From the NCBI GenBank assembly GCA_021805825.1, contig JAJZEC010000021.1:1-54235 (forward strand): 54,235 nt of DNA, written 5' to 3'. Below the pieces are notes generated by a model, which did no database searches, was not told the origin of the DNA, and was given only the letters and a program-made list of their open reading frames with translations. Source of the stretch: Pseudomonadota bacterium (GTDB lineage Bacteria; Pseudomonadota; Gammaproteobacteria; Burkholderiales; Burkholderiaceae_C). The translations under genes were made by a program, and so were the position numbers. Numbering within the stretch: position 1 is the first letter of the stretch; the number at the start of each line of letters is the position of its first letter. This document shows, piece after piece, positions 1 through 7,807 of the stretch.

Positions 1-2
1 GG

Positions 3-1310
3 CCGTCGCGCCTGCGCCGCGCCTGGCAAGGCCTGGGCGCGGCCGCGCGCACGCAGTGGGCGGTGAGCCTGGCGCTGGCGCCACTCACCCTGTTGTTCTT
101 CCAGCAGGTGGCCTTGCTGTCCCCGCTGGCCAATGCGGTGGCCATTCCGGTGGTCACGCTGGCGGTGGTTCCGTTGGCCGTGGGTGCGCTGCTGCTGCCG
201 CCGCCGCTGGATGGGCTGGCCTGGAGGATCGCCGCGTGCCTGCAGGATCTGCTGCTGCATCTGCTGCGGCGCCTGGCGGCCTGGCCCTGGGCGCAGTGGC
301 AGGCTGGCGCGCCCGACGCGCCGAGCCTGGCGTTCGCGCTGCTGGCCGTGCTGGTGCTGGTGTGCGCCTGGCCATGGCGTCTGCGCCTGGCCGTTCCCGG
401 ACTGCTGCTGCCGCTGCTGCTGCCGGCTCCGCAGCGCCTGCCGCAGGGGCAACTGCAGGCCTGGATGGTCGACGTGGGGCAGGGCAGCGCGGTGATCCTG
501 CGCACGCGCGCGCACACTCTGGTGTTCGACACCGGGCCGACGCTGGGGCCACAGCAGGATGCGGCCTCGCGCTCCTTGCTGCCGCTGCTGCGCGAACTCG
601 GTGTGCGCCGCCTGGATCGCGTCGTGCTCAGCCATGGGGACAGCGACCATATCGGTGGCGCGCCCACGCTGGCCGCGGCCTTCGCGCGAACCAGCGCCGT
701 CGGTTCGCTGCGCACGCGGCGGCTGCGCGCATGGGGTTTCGTGCCGGCCGGGCGCTGCCTGGCCGGGCGGCACTGGGTCTGGGATGGGGTGCGCTTCGAA
801 TGGATGCACCCTCCTGCCGGCAGCCCGTTGCGCGAGGACAACGCCGGTTCCTGCGTGCTGCGTGCGCGGTCCGCTGGCGGCTCGCTGCTGCTCACCGGGG
901 ATCTGGGCCAGCGCGAGGAGGCGGCGATGCTGCGCCTGCCCCGTCTGGCGCGCCGCCTGCGCAGCGATCTGCTGGTGCTCGGCCACCACGGCAGCCGAGG
1001 CTCCAGCAGCGAGGCCTTCCTGGATGCCGTGGCACCCCGCGTGGTGGCCTTGCAGGCCGGGCTGCTCAACCGCTACGGCCATCCCCATGCGCAGGTGCTG
1101 CAGCGCCTTGGGCAGCGCGGGCTGCGTGCCTGGCGCAGCGATCGCGACGGCGCGCTGCTGTGGAGCGACCTGCAGCCCGCGCAGCTGCAATCCTGGCGGA
1201 GCGTGCACCGCCGATTCTGGCAGTTGCGCGGCTATGCGCTGGCGCCGGCGGCCCTGCCGGTGCCACGTCGCACACCGCGACCGCGCGCGGCGACGCAGAC
1301 CTTGGAATAA
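3..1310 (+). CDS. comEC: ComEC/Rec2 DNA-uptake channel protein, 3' part
   Basis: The gene enters from the left edge of the window, so its start and most of its membrane core are missing. The visible 435 codons hold the last hydrophobic helices of the competence domain (about residues 18-145 of the fragment) followed by a metallo-beta-lactamase-like domain. That domain shows VDVGQGSA, the metal-binding SHGDSDHIGG, TGDLG and the late GHHGSRGSSS motif, the standard ComEC arrangement. ComEC forms the inner-membrane channel that takes up single-stranded DNA during natural transformation; the C-terminal domain is thought to act as a nuclease. It ends 7 bp before the transporter gene. The assignment is secure; whether the cell is competent cannot be judged from here. 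Confidence 0.93.
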   Translation, partial: PSRLRRAWQGLGAAARTQWAVSLALAPLTLLFFQQVALLSPLANAVAIPVVTLAVVPLAVGALLLPPPLDGLAWRIAACLQDLLLHLLRRLAAWPWAQWQAGAPDAPSLAFALLAVLVLVCAWPWRLRLAVPGLLLPLLLPAPQRLPQGQLQAWMVDVGQGSAVILRTRAHTLVFDTGPTLGPQQDAASRSLLPLLRELGVRRLDRVVLSHGDSDHIGGAPTLAAAFARTSAVGSLRTRRLRAWGFVPAGRCLAGRHWVWDGVRFEWMHPPAGSPLREDNAGSCVLRARSAGGSLLLTGDLGQREEAAMLRLPRLARRLRSDLLVLGHHGSRGSSSEAFLDAVAPRVVALQAGLLNRYGHPHAQVLQRLGQRGLRAWRSDRDGALLWSDLQPAQLQSWRSVHRRFWQLRGYALAPAALPVPRRTPRPRAATQTLE

Positions 1311-1317
1311 TCGCGGG

Positions 1318-2283
1318 ATGTCCGCGCCCCGCAGCCTTTCTCCCTCCACCTTGCTGATGCTCAGCCTGCCGCCGTTGCTGTGGGCTGGCAATGCCGTCGT
1401 CGGCCGCCTGATGGTCGGGCAGATCGCTCCGCTGGCGCTGAGCTTCTGCCGCTGGTTCTTCGCGCTACTGGCGGTGTTGCCGTTCACGGTGGCGCCGCTG
1501 TGGCGCGGGCGCGCGCTGCTGCGCCGCCACTGGAAGGTGCTGGCCCGTCAGGGCCTGCTCGGCGTGACCTGCTACAACTCGATCCAGTACGTGGCGCTGC
1601 ACAGCACCACGCCGTTGAAGGTGTCGCTGATCACGTCGGCATCCCCGGTGTTCGTGACCCTGCTCGGCGCGCTGCTGTTCGGCGAGGCCATCGGGCTGTC
1701 GGCGTGGCTCGGCAGCCTGCTGTCGGTGGCCGGGGTCGCGGTGGTGGTCACCGAAGGCCACCTGCAGCGGCTGGCCGGGCTGCATCTGGCGCGCGGCGAC
1801 CTGATGATGCTGGTGGCGGTGTTCCTGTGGGCGCTGTACACCTGGGATCTGCGGCGCCATCCTGTGGCCCTGCCGAGGCTGAGCCTGCTGGCGGCGCAGA
1901 TGGCCTGGGGCACGCTGTTCATCGTGCCGCTGGCGGCCTACGAGCGCTGGGGGCTGGGCGAGGTAACGCACTGGACACCGCGGGTCGCACTGGCCGTCGC
2001 CTACGTGGCCCTGCTGGCCTCGGTGCTCGCCTACGCCTGCTGGGGGGCGGCGGTGGCCCGCGTCGGGGCGCAGATTCCCTCGTATTTCGGCAACCTGGCG
2101 CCGGTGTTCGCGGCCTTGCTGGCCTACGCCATGCTGGGCGAGCGCATTGCCGGCTACCACGTCGTGGGCGCACTGCTGATCTTCGCGGGCATCCATGTCG
2201 CGCTGCGCGGCCGCGCCAGCCAGCGCGTGGCCGCCCAGCCGGCCGGCGCCACGGGCGCGCAGGACGGGCAACGCAAGGAGTGA
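1318..2283 (+). CDS. EamA/DMT-family transporter
   Basis: Encodes about 321 residues with ten hydrophobic segments in two repeated halves, the EamA (drug/metabolite transporter) layout. The N-terminal half has the typical LLWAGNAVVGRL and SFCRWFFALLA segments, and the second half has YFGNLAPVFAALLAY and GERIAGYHVVGALLIFAGI. Family members export amino acids, metabolites or drugs, but the substrate cannot be read from sequence. The ATG at 1318 was chosen because it lies just after the comEC stop and precedes the first membrane helix. It is followed after 2 bp by the TauE/SafE permease gene, so the two are probably co-transcribed. Confidence 0.88.
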   Translation: MSAPRSLSPSTLLMLSLPPLLWAGNAVVGRLMVGQIAPLALSFCRWFFALLAVLPFTVAPLWRGRALLRRHWKVLARQGLLGVTCYNSIQYVALHSTTPLKVSLITSASPVFVTLLGALLFGEAIGLSAWLGSLLSVAGVAVVVTEGHLQRLAGLHLARGDLMMLVAVFLWALYTWDLRRHPVALPRLSLLAAQMAWGTLFIVPLAAYERWGLGEVTHWTPRVALAVAYVALLASVLAYACWGAAVARVGAQIPSYFGNLAPVFAALLAYAMLGERIAGYHVVGALLIFAGIHVALRGRASQRVAAQPAGATGAQDGQRKE

Positions 2284-2285
2284 GC

Positions 2286-3044
2286 ATGATCGTTGGCGCA
2301 TGGTTGCGGGGCGGCGTCCTGCTGGGGGCGGCGTTCTTCGGGGCGGCCCTGAACGCGGTGGCCGGCGGAGGCAGTTTCCTGACGCTGCCGGCGCTGCTGT
2401 GGGCCGGGGTTCCGGCGGTGGCGGCCAACGCCACCGGAACCGCGGCGCTGTTCCCCGGCTATGTCGCCAGCACCTGGGGCTTTCGCGAGGACATGGGCGC
2501 GCCGCGCGCGCTCGGAGTGTTCGGACTGCTCAGCAGTTGCCTGCTCGGCGGCCTGCTGGGGGCGCTGCTGCTGGTGTCCACCAGCAACCATGCCTTTCGT
2601 GCCCTGGTGCCGGTGCTGCTGCTGTTCGCCACCGCGCTGTTCGCCTTCGCCCCCTCGCTGCTGCGGCGGATCGGGCGCCAGGCGCATGCGCTGCCGCCGC
2701 GCTGGGTGGCGTGGATCGGGATGTTCGCCGTCAGCCTGTACGGCGGCTATTTCAACGGCGGGCTCGGGGTGCTGCTGCTGGCACTGTTCGGACTCATAGG
2801 CGAGACCGACCTCAACCGCATGAACGGGCTGAAGAACCTGGTTTCGGCCTTGCTTACGGTGTTCGCGCTGCTGATCTACGCCGCCGCCGGGACGGTGCAC
2901 TGGGCGGTGGCGGCGCTGATGGTGCCGGCGGTGCTGCTCGGCGGCTACTGGGGCGCGCGCGCCGCCCGCCTGGTGCCGCGCAACGTCATGCGCTGGGGCA
3001 TCGTGGCCATCGGCCTGCTGATGGCGCTGCTGTTCCTGCGCTGA
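2286..3044 (+). CDS. TauE/SafE-family permease
   Basis: A 252-residue integral membrane protein with about eight hydrophobic segments. The N-terminal pattern NAVAGGGSFLTLPALL and the second-half GGYFNGGLGVLLLALFG with LNRMNGLKNLVSAL are hallmarks of the TauE/SafE (formerly DUF81) family. Members have been linked to export of sulfite, sulfoacetate and related organosulfur anions, but many are uncharacterised, so the substrate is inference only. The start lies 2 bp after the upstream transporter stop, suggesting translational coupling. The gene ends against a strong hairpin shared with the convergent transglycosylase gene. Confidence 0.87.
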   Translation: MIVGAWLRGGVLLGAAFFGAALNAVAGGGSFLTLPALLWAGVPAVAANATGTAALFPGYVASTWGFREDMGAPRALGVFGLLSSCLLGGLLGALLLVSTSNHAFRALVPVLLLFATALFAFAPSLLRRIGRQAHALPPRWVAWIGMFAVSLYGGYFNGGLGVLLLALFGLIGETDLNRMNGLKNLVSALLTVFALLIYAAAGTVHWAVAALMVPAVLLGGYWGARAARLVPRNVMRWGIVAIGLLMALLFLR

Positions 3045-3051
3045 AGGCGGC

Positions 3052-3076
3052 GGCGCGCGGTGCTCAGCCGCGCGCC
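3052..3076. terminator. Bidirectional terminator-like hairpin
   Basis: A perfect 9-bp inverted repeat, GGCGCGCGG / CCGCGCGCC, with a 7-base loop lies between the convergent permease and transglycosylase genes and covers the stop codon of the latter. It has no T-tract, so it is either a weak intrinsic terminator or an mRNA 3'-end stabiliser. The inverted repeat is directly visible; its function is inferred from the convergent placement. Confidence 0.6.
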
Positions 3077-4194
3077 TCGAGCAGCACCCTGCTGCCCAGC
3101 TCCAGCACCGCCAGCGCGTAGAAGGCCGACTTGTTGTAGCGGGTGAGGGCGAAGAAGTTGTCGGTTCCGAGCACGTAGTCGGGCGCTGCGTCGGCGTTGG
3201 GCAACTGCACCACCGCCAGCTTGCCCGGGTAGGCCTGCGCCTCCGGCAGCAGCGCGATGCCGGCAGCGCGCAACTGCCAGGCCCGGAAGGTGGGAACGAT
3301 GTCGGGCGCCAGCAGCTCGCGCAGCACCGTGGGGTTCAGATGCTGCGGAAGCTGCAGCTGGAACCAGGCCGGCGCGCCTGCCACCCAGCCGTGGCCGGCG
3401 AGAAAATGCCCGATGCTGGCGATGGCGTCGGGCGCGCTGTGGATCAGGTCGACGGCGCCTTCGCCGTCGAATCGCGTTCCCCAGCGCAGGATGCTGCCCG
3501 GCATGAACTGCGGCATCCCGATGGCGCCAGCGTAGGAGCCTCGAATGCTCGCCGGGTCGATGCCTCCGGCATTGCACCATACGAAATAGTCGCCAAGCTG
3601 GGAACGGAAATAGGCACTGCGATCCAGCGGCGCCGCCGCCGGGAAGTCGAGCGACAGCGTGGTCAGGCTGTCGAGCACCGGGAAGTCGCCCATGCTGCGG
3701 CCGTAGATGGTCTCGACCCCCAGGATGCCCAGTACCACCTCCGGCGGAACGCCGAAGCGCTGCTGCCCGGCACGCAGCCAGGAATCGAAGGAGCGGGCGA
3801 AGCGCACGCCGGTGGCGATGCGCGCCGTCTGCAGGAAATGGCTGCGGTAGACCTGCCAGTTCTTCTGCTCCGGGCGTCCGGGGAGGATCAGGCGCGTCAC
3901 CAGCGGCTGGTAGTGCGCGCGCGCGACCTGCTTGCGCAGCCATGCCAGCGGCAGCGCGGTCTGGCGCGCCAGCAGCATCGCCAGGCGCAGCGCCTTCGGC
4001 GAGTGGGCGTAGCGCAGGGCCGGCGAGTCCTCGGCGCGCGAGGATCCGCCGACCGCCAGCAGGGCACCCGGCATGCCCAGTCCGGCGAGCAGGGCGCCGG
4101 CCCCGCGCAGCGCGGCCCGCCGGCCCGGCGCGTGCGGCGCTTGGTCGCGCGCGGCTTCGACGGACAGGGCGGAAGGGCTGACGGGACGGGACAT
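3064..4194 (-). CDS. mltB: Lytic murein transglycosylase B family
   Basis: Encodes about 376 residues. The body matches soluble/membrane lytic transglycosylase B: GVPPEVVLGILGVETIYGR carries the catalytic Glu, followed by TLSLDFPA, RSQLGDYF, GSYAGAIGMPQFMPGS and GHFLAGHGW. It cleaves the MurNAc-GlcNAc bond of peptidoglycan with formation of 1,6-anhydro-MurNAc. The N-terminus has a twin-arginine-like GRRAAL followed by a hydrophobic Ala/Leu/Gly stretch, so export (possibly by Tat) is likely; no lipobox cysteine is evident. I chose the ATG at 4194 over an in-frame one at 4248 because it gives a compact export signal. It is divergent from the flagellar operon, so a flagellar role is possible but unproven. 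Confidence 0.88.
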   Translation of the reverse strand: MSRPVSPSALSVEAARDQAPHAPGRRAALRGAGALLAGLGMPGALLAVGGSSRAEDSPALRYAHSPKALRLAMLLARQTALPLAWLRKQVARAHYQPLVTRLILPGRPEQKNWQVYRSHFLQTARIATGVRFARSFDSWLRAGQQRFGVPPEVVLGILGVETIYGRSMGDFPVLDSLTTLSLDFPAAAPLDRSAYFRSQLGDYFVWCNAGGIDPASIRGSYAGAIGMPQFMPGSILRWGTRFDGEGAVDLIHSAPDAIASIGHFLAGHGWVAGAPAWFQLQLPQHLNPTVLRELLAPDIVPTFRAWQLRAAGIALLPEAQAYPGKLAVVQLPNADAAPDYVLGTDNFFALTRYNKSAFYALAVLELGSRVLLEARG

Positions 4195-4423
4195 GCGGTG
4201 AAGGCGCTCCGGTGGGCACGCCGCCGGCATGGCCGGCAGGGGTTGCACGAATCTTGCTGAGCCAGGCTGGACGTGTACGGCGCGGCGCGGCTGCGGAAAC
4301 CGAGTGTAGCGACTGCACCGACGCCCAGGTACCGATCGGGGCCATTGCCGGGGTGCCGAAGTGTCAAGTCCCTGGCAGTGGTGGGTTGATTCGTCAAGAA
4401 AGCGTCATTTCCGAGTGCGTGCG

Positions 4424-4795
4424 ATGTCCGATCCCTTGTCCTGGTATTCGATGCTGCGGGTGCTGGCCGGCCTGGCGCTGGTGCTGGTGGTGCTGTTCCT
4501 GCTGCTGCGCGTGCTGCGGCGCCTGCAACCCGGGCTGGCGGGCTCGCGCGAGGACTTCCGCGTGCTGGCCAGCCTCGCCTTGTCGCCCCGGGAACGGCTT
4601 TTGCTGCTGCAACTGGGCGAGCAGCAGTTGCTGCTGGGCGCGGGGGTGCAGGGATTGCGCTGTCTGCATGTGCTGCCGCGGCCGCTGGCGCAGCGCCCGG
4701 GCGCCCCGGTGGCGCCGTCCTTCGCCGCGTGGTTGCAGCGCGCGGGCCAGGCTGCGCGCGTCAGCCCTTCTCCTTCCTCGGACGAGCATCGATGA
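4424..4795 (+). CDS. fliO: Flagellar export gate protein FliO
   Basis: A 123-residue protein with one strong N-terminal membrane helix (about residues 8-29) and a small basic cytoplasmic domain, SLALSPRERLLLLQLGEQQLLLG, of the FliO/MopB type. FliO helps assemble the FliP ring of the type III export gate. The start at 4424 was chosen because it places the membrane helix at the N-terminus. The stop overlaps the fliP start (ATGA), as in many fliO-fliP pairs. fliE to fliN are not upstream here, so they must lie elsewhere in the genome. Confidence 0.85.
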   Translation: MSDPLSWYSMLRVLAGLALVLVVLFLLLRVLRRLQPGLAGSREDFRVLASLALSPRERLLLLQLGEQQLLLGAGVQGLRCLHVLPRPLAQRPGAPVAPSFAAWLQRAGQAARVSPSPSSDEHR

Positions 4796-5544
4796 ACTTC
4801 CTGTATCGCCAGCGTGCCCTGATCGTCGTCGCACTGCTGCTGGGCCTGCCGCTGCTGGCGCAGGCCCAGGGCCTGCCTGCGCTGACCAGCACCCCGGCCG
4901 CCGGCGGAGGCACGCAGTACAGCCTCAGCCTGCAGACCCTGCTGTTCATGACGGTGCTGGTGTTCCTGCCGGCGATGCTGCTGATGATGACGGCCTTCAC
5001 GCGCATCGTGATCGTGCTGTCGCTGCTCAAGCAGGCCCTGGGGACGACCACCGTCCCGCCGTCGCAGGTGATCGTCGGGCTTTCGCTGTTCCTCACCCTG
5101 TTCGTCATGAGCCCGGTGTTCCACCGCATCGACCAGGTGGCGATCGAGCCGCTGATGGACAACACCCTGTCGCTGAGCCAGGCGATGCAGGCCGGCTCGC
5201 AGCCGCTGCGCCGCTTCATGATGGCGCAGACGCGCAAGGATGACCTGGCGCTGTTCGTCAAGCTGTCCGGCCACAAGCCCCTGGCCAGCCCGCAGGACAC
5301 CCCCCTCAGCCTGCTGATCCCGGCCTTTGTGACCTCGGAACTGAAGACCGCGTTCCAGATCGGGTTCATCGTGTTCATCCCGTTCCTGATCATCGACATG
5401 GTGGTGGCGGCGGTACTGATGTCGATGGGCATGATGATGCTGTCGCCGGTGACCGTGTCCTTTCCGCTGAAGCTGATGCTGTTCGTCCTGGTCAATGGCT
5501 GGGATCTGGTCATCGGTTCGCTGGTGCAGAGTTTCGTGCATTGA
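4792..5544 (+). CDS. fliP: Flagellar export gate protein FliP
   Basis: A 250-residue protein. It starts with a cleavable-looking signal peptide (residues 1-26, ending AQAQG), followed by the conserved FliP core: FMTVLVFLPAMLLMMTAFTRI, LSLLKQALGT, LTLFVMSPVF, LLIPAFVTSELKTAFQIGF and the C-terminal FPLKLMLFVLVNGWDLV. FliP forms the pentameric core of the export gate with FliQ and FliR. The start was chosen from the ATGA overlap with fliO and the signal peptide. Confidence 0.97.
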   Translation: MNFLYRQRALIVVALLLGLPLLAQAQGLPALTSTPAAGGGTQYSLSLQTLLFMTVLVFLPAMLLMMTAFTRIVIVLSLLKQALGTTTVPPSQVIVGLSLFLTLFVMSPVFHRIDQVAIEPLMDNTLSLSQAMQAGSQPLRRFMMAQTRKDDLALFVKLSGHKPLASPQDTPLSLLIPAFVTSELKTAFQIGFIVFIPFLIIDMVVAAVLMSMGMMMLSPVTVSFPLKLMLFVLVNGWDLVIGSLVQSFVH

Positions 5545-5554
5545 GGAGCAAGCC

Positions 5555-5827
5555 ATGAGTCCGGACGCCGTCATCGCCATCGGCCAGCAGGCGCTGTGGG
5601 TGATGTTCCTGGTTTCGTTGCCCATGCTCGGGGTGGCGCTGATCGTCGGCCTGCTGGTCAGCCTGCTGCAGGCGGCGACCCAGCTCAACGAGATGACCCT
5701 GAGCTTCGTGCCGAAGATCCTGGGCATCGGCATCGCGCTGGTGGTCGCCGGCCCCTGGATGCTGCACGTGATGATGGACTACACGATCGGCTTGCTGCAG
5801 AGCATTCCGCATCTGCTCGGTTCGTGA
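5555..5827 (+). CDS. fliQ: Flagellar export gate protein FliQ
   Basis: A 90-residue protein with two transmembrane helices and the conserved segment VSLLQAATQLNEMTLSFVPK, the usual FliQ size and pattern. FliQ packs around FliP and FliR in the export gate. A GAGGAGC Shine-Dalgarno sequence lies upstream of the ATG. It sits between fliP and fliR in the normal order. Confidence 0.97.
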   Translation: MSPDAVIAIGQQALWVMFLVSLPMLGVALIVGLLVSLLQAATQLNEMTLSFVPKILGIGIALVVAGPWMLHVMMDYTIGLLQSIPHLLGS

Positions 5828-5840
5828 CCGCCAGGCGCCG

Positions 5841-6659
5841 ATGATCTCCTTCTCGTCCCTGCAGCTGCAGCAATGGATCGGGGCCTTCTTCTGGCCCTTC
5901 CTGCGCATCCTGGCGCTGCTCAGCACGGCGCCGGTGTTCAGCGCCGCGCAGGTGCCGATCCAGGTGCGCGTGGGACTGTCGGTGCTCATCGCGCTGGCGC
6001 TGGCGCCGGCGCTGCCGGCCATGCCGCCGGTGCGCCTGGACAGCGCGCTGGACTGGATGCTGATCGTGCAGCAACTGCTCGTCGGCGGGGTCGTGGGGCT
6101 GGCCGTGTCGCTCATCCTGAGCAGCCTGCAGCTGGCCGCCAGCGTCGTCGGCCTGCAGATGGGGCTGGGCTTCTCGACGCTGTTCGACCCCTTGCAGGGT
6201 GTGGAGGTCACCAGCCTGGCGAGCTTTCTGAACATGCTCGCGTTGCTGCTGTTCCTGGCCGTCAACGGCCACCTGCTGTTGCTGGCGGTGCTGGCGCGCA
6301 GCTTCGCGCTGCTGCCGGTCGGCACGGCGCACGGCGTCGGCATCGGTGCCGGCAGCTGGCATGCGCTGGCGCTCGAGGGTGGGGCCCTGTTCAGCCTCGG
6401 CCTGGCCATGGCCGCGCCGGCGCTGGGGGTGCTGCTGATCGCCAACCTCGCTCTGGGCACGCTGAGCAAGCTGGCGCCCCAGCTCAATCTGTTCGCCATC
6501 GGATTCCCGCTGTTCTTCGTGTTCGGGCTGTTCGCGCTGTACCTGCTGGTTCCGGTGCTGCAGTCGGTCGTGCAGCACCTGACGAGCATCGGCGTGGATC
6601 TGGCCGGGCGCCTGTTGCAGCAGGCGGCGCATACGGCGGCAGTGCCGGCGGGAGCCTGA
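5841..6659 (+). CDS. fliR: Flagellar export gate protein FliR
   Basis: A 272-residue polytopic membrane protein with the FliR signature regions: PFLRILALLSTAPVFS near the N-terminus, GLQMGLGFSTLFDP in the middle and LAPQLNLFAIGFPLFFVFGLF near the C-terminus. FliR completes the FliPQR export channel and contacts FlhB. The start lies 13 bp after the fliQ stop. Confidence 0.97.
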   Translation: MISFSSLQLQQWIGAFFWPFLRILALLSTAPVFSAAQVPIQVRVGLSVLIALALAPALPAMPPVRLDSALDWMLIVQQLLVGGVVGLAVSLILSSLQLAASVVGLQMGLGFSTLFDPLQGVEVTSLASFLNMLALLLFLAVNGHLLLLAVLARSFALLPVGTAHGVGIGAGSWHALALEGGALFSLGLAMAAPALGVLLIANLALGTLSKLAPQLNLFAIGFPLFFVFGLFALYLLVPVLQSVVQHLTSIGVDLAGRLLQQAAHTAAVPAGA

Positions 6660-6662
6660 GCC

Positions 6663-7805
6663 ATGGCCGAGCAGGGCGCGCAGGATCGCGAACTCCCAGC
6701 CTCGGCCAAGCGCCGCCAGCAGGCGCGCGAGGACGGGCAGGTCGCGCGCTCGCGCGACCTCGGCTCCAGCCTGCTGCTGCTGGCCAGCGCGGCGGCCATC
6801 TACTACGGCGGCACGTGGTTCTTCGCGCATGGCACGCAGATCCTGCGCGACGCGCTGAGCATTCCGCAGGCGGCGGCGCGCGATCCGCGACAGATGCTGC
6901 ACTTCGCTTCCGTCGTCGCCGGCAACGGGGTGCTGCTGGGCCTGCCCCTGCTGCTGCTGAGCTTCGTCGTGGCCGCCGGCGGCAGCCTGGCGCTGGGCGG
7001 CTGGGTCTTCAGCCTGCAGGCGCTGGCCCCCGATTTCAGCCGCCTCGACCCGATTGCCGGATGGCAGCGCATGTTTTCCCTCGAGGGGCTCATGGAACTG
7101 CTCAAGGCCACGCTGAAGGCTGTGGTCATCGGCGGGCTGATGGCCGTGGTGCTGTGGGCGCAGCGCCGCCCCCTGCTCGCGCTGCTCGGCGTCGATCCGA
7201 TGCTGGCGCCGCTGCAACTGGGGGCGATCTGCGGCCATGTCTTTCTCTGGCTGGCCGCGGCCACGCTGCTCGTCGCCGCGGTCGACGTGCCATGGCAGAT
7301 CGTGCAGTGGAACAACAAGCTGAAGATGTCCCGCCAGGACGTGAAGGACGAAATGCGCGAGAGCGAGGGCAACCCGGAGGTACGCCGGCGACTGCGCGCG
7401 ATGCAGCGCGAGCGCGCGCGCAAGCGCATGATGGCCGCGGTGCCCAAGGCCGACGTGGTGGTCACCAACCCGCAGCACTACGCGGTCGCGCTGGCCTACG
7501 AGCAGGGCACGCGGCGCGCGCCGGTGGTGCTGGCGATGGGCGTCGACCAGGTGGCGCTGCGCATCCGCGAGATCGCCGCCGAGCATGGCGTGGCGGTGGT
7601 CGAGGCGCCGCCGCTGGCGCGCGCGCTGTATCGCTACGCCGAGCTCGAGCACGAGATCCCGGTGGCCCTGTACAGCGCGGTGGCGCTGCTGCTGGCCTAT
7701 GTCTACCAGTTGCGCGCGCTGCCGCAGCAGGCGCAGCTTCCCGCCGACTGGTCGATACCCCCTGAAATCGACACTTCGGCCGACCGGCCGATGCCGGTGC
7801 ATTGA
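6663..7805 (+). CDS. flhB: Flagellar export switch protein FlhB
   Basis: A 380-residue protein: a basic N-terminus, four membrane helices (about residues 33-215) and a cytoplasmic autocleaving domain. FlhB switches the export specificity from rod/hook to filament substrates after self-cleavage between Asn and Pro. The cleavage motif here, residues 269-272, reads NPQH rather than the near-universal NPTH. The Asn, Pro and His are kept, so cleavage is probably still possible, but the third position is unusual. The C-terminus extends past the conserved core by about 20 Pro/Asp-rich residues. Confidence 0.96.
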   Translation: MAEQGAQDRELPASAKRRQQAREDGQVARSRDLGSSLLLLASAAAIYYGGTWFFAHGTQILRDALSIPQAAARDPRQMLHFASVVAGNGVLLGLPLLLLSFVVAAGGSLALGGWVFSLQALAPDFSRLDPIAGWQRMFSLEGLMELLKATLKAVVIGGLMAVVLWAQRRPLLALLGVDPMLAPLQLGAICGHVFLWLAAATLLVAAVDVPWQIVQWNNKLKMSRQDVKDEMRESEGNPEVRRRLRAMQRERARKRMMAAVPKADVVVTNPQHYAVALAYEQGTRRAPVVLAMGVDQVALRIREIAAEHGVAVVEAPPLARALYRYAELEHEIPVALYSAVALLLAYVYQLRALPQQAQLPADWSIPPEIDTSADRPMPVH

Positions 7806-7807
7806 CC

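Noticed and set aside
4370-4400. A possible sigma-54 promoter (CTGGCAGTGGTGGGTTG) before fliO
   Set aside because: The GG is present, but the GC of the -12 element is not found ten bases later, so the match fails at the essential positions.
4364-4423. Two TCAAG elements before fliO as sigma-28 -35 boxes
   Set aside because: Neither is followed at 11 bases by anything resembling GCCGATAA, and fliO is normally an early or middle gene.
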